NCBI GenBank assembly: GCA_964444885.1
Contig: CAYUIZ010000005.1
Coordinates: 23,405-87,404, forward strand
From: CAYRGQ01 sp964444885
GTDB lineage: Bacteria > Bacteroidota > Bacteroidia > Sphingobacteriales > Sphingobacteriaceae
Reading direction: 5' to 3'
DNA length: 64,000 nt
The first letter of the stretch is position 1. Every line of letters starts with the position of its first letter. The position numbers were made by a program, and so were the translations under genes. Under the pieces are notes generated by a model. That model ran no database searches, was not told where the DNA came from, and worked only from the letters and a program-made list of their open reading frames with translations. This document shows, piece by piece, positions 8,023 through 16,045 of the stretch.

Positions 8023-11000
8023 TTATGCTTTGGCCGGTTTCAGCGGTGCTTTTTTCGTGTCATCCACAGCCGGTTTTTCGGCAGCTTTGTCGCTTTGGAG
8101 GTCAACCACCATCGGAGCGGCAATGAAGATGGACGAATACGTACCTACGATGATACCGATGAGGATCGCGAAAGAGAACCCGCGGATTACCTCGCCACCG
8201 AATACGAAGAGTACAGCCAAGACGAAAATCAGCGTCAGGGACGTAATGATGGTCCGGCTCAAGGTCCTGTTGACAGCCAAGTTTACGGTTTCGCCCATGT
8301 CTTTTCGTTTAAAGCCGGGCTTGCTCAGGTATTCGCGCAAGCGGTCAAACACCACCACCGTGTCGTTGATCGAGTACGCAATGACCGTAAGGATCGCCGC
8401 CACGAAGTGCTGGTCGATGTCCATGGAGAATGGTACGATACCATCTAGCAGGGAGAACAACACCAGAATGATTAAGGCATCGTGCGTGGTGGAGATCGCC
8501 GCCGCCAAGCTGTACTGCCATTTGCGGAAGCGAATCAAAATATACAAGGTAATAATCAAGATCGAGAAGATACCCGCATATATTGCCCGGGTTTTGATGT
8601 CGTGGGCAATGGACGGGCTCACCTTTTGGGAGCTCATGATCTCAAAGGCGTTGCCCTGTATTTTATCCAGGCCCTCGTGCAGCTTGGCCAGTACTTCCTC
8701 GTTTGCCGCGTCGGAAGTTTCCTCCACCATGTAGGTGGTGGTCGCGCGCACTTGGTTTTGTGCACCATAGATTTTCACTTCCGTGTTTAGTCCGAAGGAT
8801 TCGTTCAGGTTACCCCGTACTTCCTCCAGATCGATCGGTTGTTCAAACCGAAGGGTGTACGTACGTCCGCCTTGAAAGTCCACACCGAGGCTGAACCCTT
8901 TCGTGAAGACGGATACCAATCCGACGGCAATGAACAGGGCCGAAGCGATGTAAAACTTCTTGCGGTTTTGCACAAAGCCAAAGTTGGCATTCTTTAGGGT
9001 GTTGGCACTCCAAGGAAACGAGACCGTGATTTTCCGGTCCTTGCTCAGCATCCATTCGAAGATAATGCGCGTAATGAAAATCGACGTAAACAAGGAGGTA
9101 ATGATACCAATCATCAGCGTTGTGGCGAAGCCCAGGATAGGACCGCTACCGAAGATGAACAGGATTACCCCGACCAAGAAGGTCGTGATTTGGGAGTCGA
9201 GAATCGAAGGCATGGCGTGCTTGTAGCCGTCGGCAATGGCTTGCCGGATGGATTTGCCGAGGCTCTGTTCTTCCCGTATCCGCTCATAAATAAGGATGTT
9301 GGCGTCGATGGCCGTACCGAATGTCAGCACAATACCCGCGATGCCGGGCAGGGTCAGTACCGCATTGAGCGAGGCCAGCACGCCCATGATGAAAAACACG
9401 TTGAAAATGACCGCGATGTTGGCTACCCAGCCAGCACGGTTGTAGTACAGAATCATGAAAATCAAGACCAATACCAAACCGATGACGGACGAGCTGACCC
9501 CGGCTTCGATGGCGGCTTGTCCGAGGGTCGGGCCTACAACAGCGTCTTCGACGATTTTGGCAGTAGTAGGCAGGCGACCTGCGTTCAGTACGTTTGCTAA
9601 ATCCTGTGTGTCCTCTACGGTGAAGCTGCCACTGATTTCGGAGCGTCCGCCGGCGATCTCGGAGTTCACCGTTGGCGCAGAGTACACGACGTTATCCAGC
9701 ACGATGGCGATGGACTGTCCGCGCTCATTCATGCTTTTTGGTGCTGCTTCTGCGGTGATGCGGCGCCATTCGCGCGCACCTTCGGCATTCATTTCCATCG
9801 ATACGACAGGCTGGCCGTCCTGGCCGTAGTCTGAACGTGCCGAGGTGACGACATTGCCGGTCAGCGCAGCGGTGTTATCCATGCCAACAGGGCGGATCGC
9901 ATACAATTCGAGTTGCTCTGGAGCGCGCATGTCAGGTTTAACTGCCCACAGCAATTTTACGTTAGCCGGGATGATCTGCTGGGCCTCGGGGCTTTGCAAG
10001 AATGCATTGACTTTGGCAGTGTCGCGCAATTGGGCGATACCCACCACCGGACCAGACGCTAGTACGACTTGGTTGTCTGGCGTCATCATGGTGGAAGGCT
10101 GCAACACGCTGAAGAGCGGGTTTTGCAGCGACAACAGCGGATCTGCATCGCTAGTGGCTGTGTCCGAGCCCGCGCCCAAGGTAGCCAGCAAGCCTGCATC
10201 CGACTGGGTCGTGTCGCTAGCTGCCGTATCGACCGCTGCGGTCGTCGTTTGGCCAACCGTATTTACTAATGCTGTATTGAGGTTATCCAACAGGGGATAG
10301 ACCTCCATATTTTCGTAAGTGTTCCAAAATTCGAGTTTGGCTGAACCTTGCAACAGGTTGCGCACGCGCTGCTCATCCGTTACGCCGGGCAACTCAATCA
10401 TGATCCGGTTGGTGCCTTGCTGCAATTGGATGTTTGGCGATGTGACGCCGAATTTGTCGATCCGTGTGCGCAATACCTGGAAAGAGTTCTCAATGGCGTT
10501 GCTGGATTCGCGTTCAAGGAAACGCTCGATTTGGTCATCCGTGCTATTCGCGGTAATTTGAGACGAATTGTCTTTGGTGGCAAAGAACGTCGAAAGAGGC
10601 GTGCCTGGGGACAATTTCTGGAATTCCTCGATAAATAAGCGTACATATCCGGCCTGGCTGGATTTGCTGCGTTGCTCCGCATTGACCAGCGCCTGATTAA
10701 AGTTCTCGTCCTTGGGATCATCGGCCAGCGTGCGCACAAGCTCCTGAATCGACACTTCCAACGTGACGTTGATACCGCCTTTTAGGTCGAGGCCCAAAGC
10801 AATTTCGTTGCCTTTCGCTTCGCGATAGGTGTACTGGGCTACGCCCAGGTTGTACACGACCTCGCTGGCCATGGAGTCCAGGTATGCTTTCTCCAGCGCG
10901 ATGTCACCATTCGCGTAGGCCTGCGCATCCCGCTCTACTTTTCGGGTCACAAACGTGAACGACAGGGAATAAAGACACGCCAGCGTGACAATTATTACCA

Positions 11001-11028
11001 AAAAATTAATCAGCCCTTTACCTTGCAT
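8023..11028 (-). CDS. secDF: protein translocase subunit SecDF (fused SecD-SecF)
   Basis: Accessory membrane component of the Sec translocon that uses the proton gradient to help pull exported proteins across the inner membrane. At 1001 aa it holds both SecD and SecF, the usual arrangement in Bacteroidota. Visible are an N-terminal membrane helix, the GLDLKGG motif near 80, the SecD helix bundle around 505-660 with TFGTAIDANILIYERIREE near 570, and the SecF motif GVDFQGG near 715, followed by a second six-helix bundle with SINDTVVVFDRLRE. It is a single-gene unit with its own terminator downstream. Confidence 0.97.
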   Translation of the reverse strand: MQGKGLINFLVIIVTLACLYSLSFTFVTRKVERDAQAYANGDIALEKAYLDSMASEVVYNLGVAQYTYREAKGNEIALGLDLKGGINVTLEVSIQELVRTLADDPKDENFNQALVNAEQRSKSSQAGYVRLFIEEFQKLSPGTPLSTFFATKDNSSQITANSTDDQIERFLERESSNAIENSFQVLRTRIDKFGVTSPNIQLQQGTNRIMIELPGVTDEQRVRNLLQGSAKLEFWNTYENMEVYPLLDNLNTALVNTVGQTTTAAVDTAASDTTQSDAGLLATLGAGSDTATSDADPLLSLQNPLFSVLQPSTMMTPDNQVVLASGPVVGIAQLRDTAKVNAFLQSPEAQQIIPANVKLLWAVKPDMRAPEQLELYAIRPVGMDNTAALTGNVVTSARSDYGQDGQPVVSMEMNAEGAREWRRITAEAAPKSMNERGQSIAIVLDNVVYSAPTVNSEIAGGRSEISGSFTVEDTQDLANVLNAGRLPTTAKIVEDAVVGPTLGQAAIEAGVSSSVIGLVLVLIFMILYYNRAGWVANIAVIFNVFFIMGVLASLNAVLTLPGIAGIVLTFGTAIDANILIYERIREEQSLGKSIRQAIADGYKHAMPSILDSQITTFLVGVILFIFGSGPILGFATTLMIGIITSLFTSIFITRIIFEWMLSKDRKITVSFPWSANTLKNANFGFVQNRKKFYIASALFIAVGLVSVFTKGFSLGVDFQGGRTYTLRFEQPIDLEEVRGNLNESFGLNTEVKIYGAQNQVRATTTYMVEETSDAANEEVLAKLHEGLDKIQGNAFEIMSSQKVSPSIAHDIKTRAIYAGIFSILIITLYILIRFRKWQYSLAAAISTTHDALIILVLFSLLDGIVPFSMDIDQHFVAAILTVIAYSINDTVVVFDRLREYLSKPGFKRKDMGETVNLAVNRTLSRTIITSLTLIFVLAVLFVFGGEVIRGFSFAILIGIIVGTYSSIFIAAPMVVDLQSDKAAEKPAVDDTKKAPLKPAKA

Positions 11029-11085
11029 TTTCGTAGTTCAATTATTTAATATTGGTTGTGATATACACATTTTTGTTAAGAACGG

Positions 11086-11093
11086 CAAAGGTA
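11086..11093 (-). promoter_or_regulatory. -7 box TACCTTTG upstream of secDF
   Basis: CAAAGGTA on the plus strand is TACCTTTG on the minus strand, 58 bp upstream of the secDF ATG. The TTG element expected near 11113-11117 is not evident, so this is a partial match. Confidence 0.45.
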
Positions 11094-11474
11094 AAAAAAA
11101 AGAACCGTGTAAAGAAAGTTAAATTTTGGTGTTGGCTAAAAATAGAACGGTATAGGTGAGAAGTGGGGATGCCGCCGCTGCCAAGGTACGCAGAAACACC
11201 GCTGTCGACCTGCGGTTTTATGGACTTAAGACCTTGTCAGTAAGAGGTTTGCTGTTATCGCAGAGGCAACATGCCACGCGTAAAATCGCCACGCGATCAA
11301 CGGTTGCGGCCGTGCTACCCGGGAGCGAAAGAATTTATTTTCACCATGACTGTCGCGTTTCGGGGCCGCCTATCGTTATGTGTTCGAAAGGGATTTCGGG
11401 AAATCCGAATATATTTCGTTAACTAATTGATTTACAGCCTAAAATTATTGCGCTAAAAACCTAAATTACAAGTC
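11094..11474. other. intergenic region between divergent secDF and LVIVD lipoprotein genes
   Basis: Apart from the secDF -7 box at its left edge, I see no gene, RNA motif or repeat here. A near match to a -7 box (TATATTTC, about 11409-11416) lies about 60 bp before the LVIVD gene. The stretch 11160-11400 is moderately GC-rich but its short frames look unlike a protein. Confidence 0.5.
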
Positions 11475-12740
11475 ATGAAGCATATTATAACCCGAATTGC
11501 GTACGGCCGCTACGTACTGGCCTTAGTCGCGGTCCTATTGATGGCCTCGTGCCGCGACCAGGTCGAGCAGACCTTCACGTACACCGGACAAGTCTCCGTT
11601 ATCATGGACGTCAGCGAGTTCCGGTCGATGGACATTGGCACCAAGCCCGGAAAACCCATTGAGAACAGCGGCAAAATCTATGTGTATGGCAATTACCTGT
11701 TCATCAACGAACCCCAAGAAGGCATCCATATCGTGGACAACACCGATCCGGCCAAGCCTCGCAACATAGCCTTCCTGGATATCCCCGGTAATGTGGACAT
11801 GGCGGTGAATAGTAACATCCTGTACGCCGATAGTTACATCGATCTGGTTGCTTTCGATATCAGCGACGTGCGTAATACCCGCCTCGTCGAGCGCGTGGAA
11901 GACGTATTTCCGCACATGTTCTACGACACAGACCGCGCCCGTTTTATTACCTATAAGGACACGGTCATTACGACTACGGTTGATCAGCAAGGGCAATTTG
12001 GCTGGGGCTGGTTCGGTTGGGGACGGGCCGAATCGTTTAACATGGCCGCGTCGTCAGATGGAGGTGGCAACTATGGGCAAGGCGGCTCGATGGCGCGGTT
12101 TACGTTGATGAGCGGGCATTTGTACGCGGTCGACAATACAACGTTGCGCCTGTTTAATGTGGCCCAAGCTGATAAACCTACTTTCGTCAAAGACATTCAA
12201 ATCGGCTGGGGCATCGAAACGATTTTCCCCTACAAGCAGAAACTCTTTATCGGATCGATGACGGGCATGTATATCTATGATGCCAGTAATCCGGCTGCAC
12301 CCGAACAAATGGCGGTGTATCAGCATATGCGGGCCTGCGATCCTGTCGTGGTCAATGACGACTACGCGTTTGTGACCTTGCGCTCAGGCACGATGTGCCG
12401 CTTTGGCGACAATGCCCTGCATGTGCTCGATATCCGGGACCTGTACGCGCCTACGCTGGTTAAAGCATTCCCCATGGACAATCCGCACGGGTTGGGTTTG
12501 GCGGGCGACCACTTATATGTCTGTGAGGGGGATTTCGGCTTGAAAAGTTTTGACGCGTCGGACGTGATGGAAATCGGCAACCGGATGACCCAGCACCTGA
12601 AAAGCCAGCGTTCGTTTGATGTGATTCCCGCGCAGCAGACGCTGATCGTGACGGGGCCGGACGGGGTATGCCAGTATGACTACAGCAAGCCGGATGAACT
12701 GAAGCTAATCAGCTGCATCCAAGTACGCGGAAAACGTTAG
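11475..12740 (+). CDS. LVIVD repeat-containing lipoprotein
   Basis: A 421-residue surface or periplasmic lipoprotein. The N-terminus MKHIITRIAYGRYVLALVAV followed by LLMASC gives a lipobox with C26. The body has repeated segments of the form xGxxLYVxDxxxLxxFDVSDxxxPxxV (for example near 75-100, 110-140, 220-250, 265-290 and 320-345), typical of LVIVD repeats that fold as a beta propeller. Function of the family is unknown; a binding or scaffold role is plausible. A small barrel-like protein gene begins immediately after its stop, which suggests a pair. Confidence 0.85.
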   Translation: MKHIITRIAYGRYVLALVAVLLMASCRDQVEQTFTYTGQVSVIMDVSEFRSMDIGTKPGKPIENSGKIYVYGNYLFINEPQEGIHIVDNTDPAKPRNIAFLDIPGNVDMAVNSNILYADSYIDLVAFDISDVRNTRLVERVEDVFPHMFYDTDRARFITYKDTVITTTVDQQGQFGWGWFGWGRAESFNMAASSDGGGNYGQGGSMARFTLMSGHLYAVDNTTLRLFNVAQADKPTFVKDIQIGWGIETIFPYKQKLFIGSMTGMYIYDASNPAAPEQMAVYQHMRACDPVVVNDDYAFVTLRSGTMCRFGDNALHVLDIRDLYAPTLVKAFPMDNPHGLGLAGDHLYVCEGDFGLKSFDASDVMEIGNRMTQHLKSQRSFDVIPAQQTLIVTGPDGVCQYDYSKPDELKLISCIQVRGKR

Positions 12741-12741
12741 C

Positions 12742-13305
12742 ATGGGTATGGCGAATTTAGGTAGGACAGTCGGGTGCGCCCTGTTCGTGCTGGCCAGCCT
12801 TTCGGCGGGCGCGCAGCAGGCGCGCTACACGAGCGAAACGGAAGCCGGGATAATGTGGACGCCCGCCAACTTGGTCAAGCCTGTGGTGTTCACTTTGCAG
12901 ACCTACCACGCCGCGCAGCTGACCGATTATTTCAGTATCGGCGCTTCGGCCGGTTACGATGAATATTTCGATTTTAGCGTGTTGCCGGTTGGGCTGGGCG
13001 CTCGCGGCATGTTGCCCGGCCGCAAGGGCAGTTGGTATGCAGGCATGGCTGTAGGCTACGGCTTGATGTGGCTGGAGAAAAGTACGCCTGCCTCGTGGTA
13101 CGATGGCGGTACGTTCTTTAATCCAAGCATCGGGAGACGCTGGAAACCCAAAGGCAAAAAGCATGACCGTTACCTGCTGAATATCGGGTATAAGCAGCAG
13201 GTGCTATCCCGGAATACCGCGAATCCGGCATTCGGACCAGGCGCTCACAACACCGATAAATTTACATTGAAGCGGATGTCGGTTCGATTTGGATTGGTTT
13301 TTTGA
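12742..13305 (+). CDS. small secreted beta-barrel-like protein
   Basis: 187 residues with a signal peptide (cleavage near SAGAQQ, about residue 24). The mature part alternates hydrophobic and polar residues, is rich in Gly, Tyr and Trp, and ends in FGLVF; a C-terminal aromatic is common in outer-membrane barrels. The start codon lies one base after the stop of the LVIVD lipoprotein, so translation is probably coupled. No family was recognised. It could be an outer-membrane partner of the LVIVD protein (inference). Confidence 0.72.
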   Translation: MGMANLGRTVGCALFVLASLSAGAQQARYTSETEAGIMWTPANLVKPVVFTLQTYHAAQLTDYFSIGASAGYDEYFDFSVLPVGLGARGMLPGRKGSWYAGMAVGYGLMWLEKSTPASWYDGGTFFNPSIGRRWKPKGKKHDRYLLNIGYKQQVLSRNTANPAFGPGAHNTDKFTLKRMSVRFGLVF

Positions 13306-13365
13306 AAGTTGGTTTGGGGAGTCGGTTTTTGGCATCCCCGACATATTGAAATTTGAAACGTGTTT

Positions 13366-14106
13366 ATGAAATACGCCATTTCCTTCGTCCTTGCTTGTTT
13401 TTTGTTCATCGGGTGCTCGAAAGAACCTGGTTTGCCAAAACCGGCCGTGCCCGGAGCGCTGTCCTATGCTGTCCTGCTCAAAAATACGGTATCGGATACC
13501 ATCTATTCGCTGAAATATGCATTCGATGGGGAAGGGAATGTGTTGTCAGAACGGTTTACGAATTACAAAAACCCCCAACACAATTACGTCAGTACTTTTC
13601 AATACGACCGGAAAGGCCGGGTAGTGGCCGAGATCAGGAATGGCGTGGTATTTAGGGAAATTGTTTGGAGCAATGGACGCGCGAAAGCGTACGACAGCCA
13701 AAATAGGCTTATCGCTGAGTTTAAGTTCGATGATTCACGAATAATAAGCTACACGCTACACCATAGCAACGACCTTGTCCAAACGCGTTATTTGGATTAC
13801 GATCCGGATGGCAATGTTATATCAATTGCGGACGAAAACGGTGTTTACGTGGAATATTTGGATTATGACACCGCCATATCAAATCCATTGAGTTTAATCC
13901 ATTCGATTACCATTCTTCGAATCGATTATAAGCCTCATTTCAAACATGTTTTCCGGACAGAGAAAGTCCATCCATATCAGGGAGACGATTACAGGCAACC
14001 CCTAATGCATTACGCGTATGATTGGACATTAAACGTGCATGGCCAAGTCGTGACGATGGAGGATGAAAAAACATTGATATACACCCATGTTTTTGCTTAT
14101 GAATAA
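13366..14106 (+). CDS. YD-repeat-like lipoprotein
   Basis: A 246-residue lipoprotein. The start was moved from a GTG at 13360 to the ATG at 13366; the protein then opens MKYAISFVLACFLFIGC with a lipobox and C17. Segments such as QYDRKGRVVAE and DYDPDGNVISI resemble single YD/RHS repeats, but there are too few for an RHS toxin. Codon use is more AT-rich than in the preceding genes. Neighbours are other envelope proteins. Function unknown; it may bind carbohydrate as YD repeats are thought to do. Confidence 0.75.
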   Translation: MKYAISFVLACFLFIGCSKEPGLPKPAVPGALSYAVLLKNTVSDTIYSLKYAFDGEGNVLSERFTNYKNPQHNYVSTFQYDRKGRVVAEIRNGVVFREIVWSNGRAKAYDSQNRLIAEFKFDDSRIISYTLHHSNDLVQTRYLDYDPDGNVISIADENGVYVEYLDYDTAISNPLSLIHSITILRIDYKPHFKHVFRTEKVHPYQGDDYRQPLMHYAYDWTLNVHGQVVTMEDEKTLIYTHVFAYE

Positions 14107-14345
14107 AAAGCGAGCCGATGCAGGGTCGCTTGCCATTGGATTACAACGAGGCCTACGGACGCGGGTTGTGCTGTTCCCGGGTTAGAAAAAGCTGGATGCC
14201 TCTGGGGAAACGAAGGCATACCAAATCAGCGAAGCAAATTTTTTCTGCCCTTCGCGTGTCAGAAGCACAAAGCGGCTTCCTGTGCGTCTTTGCGCGAGCG
14301 ATAAAAAACAGGGGTTTTGCCGTGCGCCCCTAGATATTCCCCGTA
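14107..14345. other. intergenic stretch without a convincing gene
   Basis: A 71-codon frame (14118-14333) exists but has no recognisable protein, no Shine-Dalgarno site and a composition like non-coding repeats. The part around 14215-14310 (CTTCGCGTG, TGCGTCTTTGCGCGAG) resembles worn copies of the dispersed repeats seen between genes in many bacteria. Nothing firmer is seen. Confidence 0.4.
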
Positions 14346-14375
14346 TTGCTTTCTGCTGAATTAACCTTACTTTTG
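14346..14375 (+). promoter_or_regulatory. Bacteroidota promoter of the EamA transporter gene
   Basis: TTG (14346-14348), 19 bp, TACTTTTG (14368-14375). Both elements match the consensus. Transcription would start near 14382, about 20 nt before the ATG at 14401. Confidence 0.75.
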
Positions 14376-14400
14376 CCGATCAAATCCAATCGCAAGCCAC

Positions 14401-15276
14401 ATGTCATACGTTCTGGTCAGCGTCATCTTCAGCGTTACGGTGTCGGTCATTTTGAAACTGGCCCGGCGCTACACGGTAGACACCACGCAGATCATTGTCT
14501 GGAATTATCCGGTGGCTGTATTGCTGGCCTGGGTTTTCTTAGACCCGCCTGTGATTGGGCTGCCGTGGGCCTCGATGCCGTGGACGGTTTATTTGGGCTT
14601 GGGCGTGCTGCTCCCGGGCATTTTCGTCGCCATCGCTGCATCGATTCGCTATACAGGCATTGTGCGAACCGAGGTAGCCCAACGCATATCGCTTGTCATT
14701 CCGCTGATTGCCGCTTTTTGGCTGTTTGGCGAGTCGGCAGATTGGGTTAAGCTGACGGGCGTGGCCATCGGGCTAGCCGCCATCGTGTGTTCCATCGGAT
14801 GGCGTTCCGGCCGGAACCAATACGGCACAAACAAAAAAGTCTGGCTTTATCCGCTGATCGTCTTTCTGGGGCTGGGCGTTGTTGATGTGTTGTTTAAGCA
14901 GATCGCCGTTACGCAGGTCATCCCGTATTCCAGTTCCTTGCTGATCGTATTTACCATGGCCATGCTGGTAGCGTTTAGCTATCTGGCGTACGCTGTGGGG
15001 AAGCAGCGCAGGCGTTTGTCTATCCATGCGATATTCTGGGGGATTGTGTTGGGCTTGTTCAATTTTGGTAATATCCTGTTTTATATGATGGCACACCGTG
15101 CCATGCCGGACAATCCATCGATCGTCTTCACGGGGATGAATATCGGGGTGATTCTATTGGGTGCCGTGGTCGGCGTGGCTTTGTTCAAGGAAAAGTTATC
15201 CAAATTGAACATTGCCGGATTATTTTTGGCCATTTTGTCCGTTATCGTTATCTTTTGGGATGAGCTTATTCGATGA
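14401..15276 (+). CDS. EamA/DMT family transporter
   Basis: Inner-membrane transporter of the drug/metabolite superfamily, 291 aa with about ten hydrophobic segments in two five-helix halves. The first half carries RYTGIVRTEVAQRISLVIPLI, and the second half the counterpart MPDNPSIVFTGMNIGVILLGAVVG, as in the EamA repeat. The substrate cannot be read from the sequence; relatives export amino acids or metabolites. Its last 17 bases overlap the start of the YigZ-type gene in another frame, so the two are co-transcribed and probably translationally coupled. Confidence 0.88.
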   Translation: MSYVLVSVIFSVTVSVILKLARRYTVDTTQIIVWNYPVAVLLAWVFLDPPVIGLPWASMPWTVYLGLGVLLPGIFVAIAASIRYTGIVRTEVAQRISLVIPLIAAFWLFGESADWVKLTGVAIGLAAIVCSIGWRSGRNQYGTNKKVWLYPLIVFLGLGVVDVLFKQIAVTQVIPYSSSLLIVFTMAMLVAFSYLAYAVGKQRRRLSIHAIFWGIVLGLFNFGNILFYMMAHRAMPDNPSIVFTGMNIGVILLGAVVGVALFKEKLSKLNIAGLFLAILSVIVIFWDELIR

Positions 15277-15877
15277 CACCTACCAAACCATTGCTTCGCC
15301 AGCCACGGGCTTGTTTCGCGACCGCGGCAGCAAATTTATAGCTTACGCATATCCCTTTCGTGATGAAGGCCAACTCAAAGCACTGGTGGCCGGGTTAAAA
15401 TCCGAGCATCCCAAAGCCCGGCACCACTGCTGGGCCTACCGCCGCACGCCCGATCGGGCTGTTTTTCGGGTGAACGACGACGGCGAACCGTCCGGTACGG
15501 CCGGTCGCCCCATCTTAAATACGTTGCTTTCCCACGATATTACCAATATATTGGTGGTAGTGGTACGATATTTTGGCGGTACCTTGCTTGGTGTTCCTGG
15601 CTTGATCAACGCCTACAAAATGGCCACACAAGATGCCTTGGCCCAAGCTGAAATCGTGCAGAAGACAGTCAACGACATCTATCGCGTCGATTTTGGCTAT
15701 CCGCAACTCAATGATGTCATGCGCGTCGTAAAAGAGGAGGAGCTGTCCGTTATCCGACAGGATTTCGAGCAAGCTTGCGCGCTGGAATTTGAAGTGCAAC
15801 AGTCGCGGGTCAATGCGGTGATCGGGCGGCTGGAGAAACTGGCAGACACGACGATCACGTACCTGCAATCGACATAA
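15260..15877 (+). CDS. YigZ/IMPACT family protein
   Basis: 205-residue protein of the UPF0029/Impact family. Signatures are RGSKFIAYA near the start, the central HHCWAYR and FRVNDDGEPSGTAGRPIL, and RYFGGTLLGVPGLINAY. These match bacterial YigZ and the N-terminal domain of eukaryotic IMPACT, which is linked to translation control. The start at 15260 (ATGAGCTTATTCGATGAC) was chosen over an upstream GTG/ATG frame because homologous proteins begin close to this point. It overlaps the transporter gene by 17 bp. Confidence 0.9.
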   Translation: MSLFDDTYQTIASPATGLFRDRGSKFIAYAYPFRDEGQLKALVAGLKSEHPKARHHCWAYRRTPDRAVFRVNDDGEPSGTAGRPILNTLLSHDITNILVVVVRYFGGTLLGVPGLINAYKMATQDALAQAEIVQKTVNDIYRVDFGYPQLNDVMRVVKEEELSVIRQDFEQACALEFEVQQSRVNAVIGRLEKLADTTITYLQST

Positions 15878-16008
15878 TGTCCAAATTACCGTCGGTGATC
15901 CCGGGATGGCCAAACCGGCCGACCCGTTCCTGTCGTTTGGCGCGTTTGTCGCCCCTCGGGCGTGCGGAATAAAACCACATTTGCCCCGTGATTCATCGCA
16001 TTATTCTG

Positions 16009-16016
16009 TATATTTG
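16009..16016 (+). promoter_or_regulatory. -7 box TATATTTG before the penicillin acylase gene
   Basis: TATATTTG lies 30 bp before the ATG at 16046 and is a perfect TAnnTTTG match. The nearest TTG upstream (15981-15983) is 25 bp away, longer than the usual 19-21, so only the -7 box is supported. Confidence 0.5.
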
Positions 16017-16045
16017 GTACAAGCAAACCGAATAAATAAGCCTGA

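Noticed and set aside
14118..14333. 71-codon ORF after the YD-repeat-like lipoprotein
   Set aside because: No ribosome site, no protein-like features and resemblance to worn intergenic repeats.
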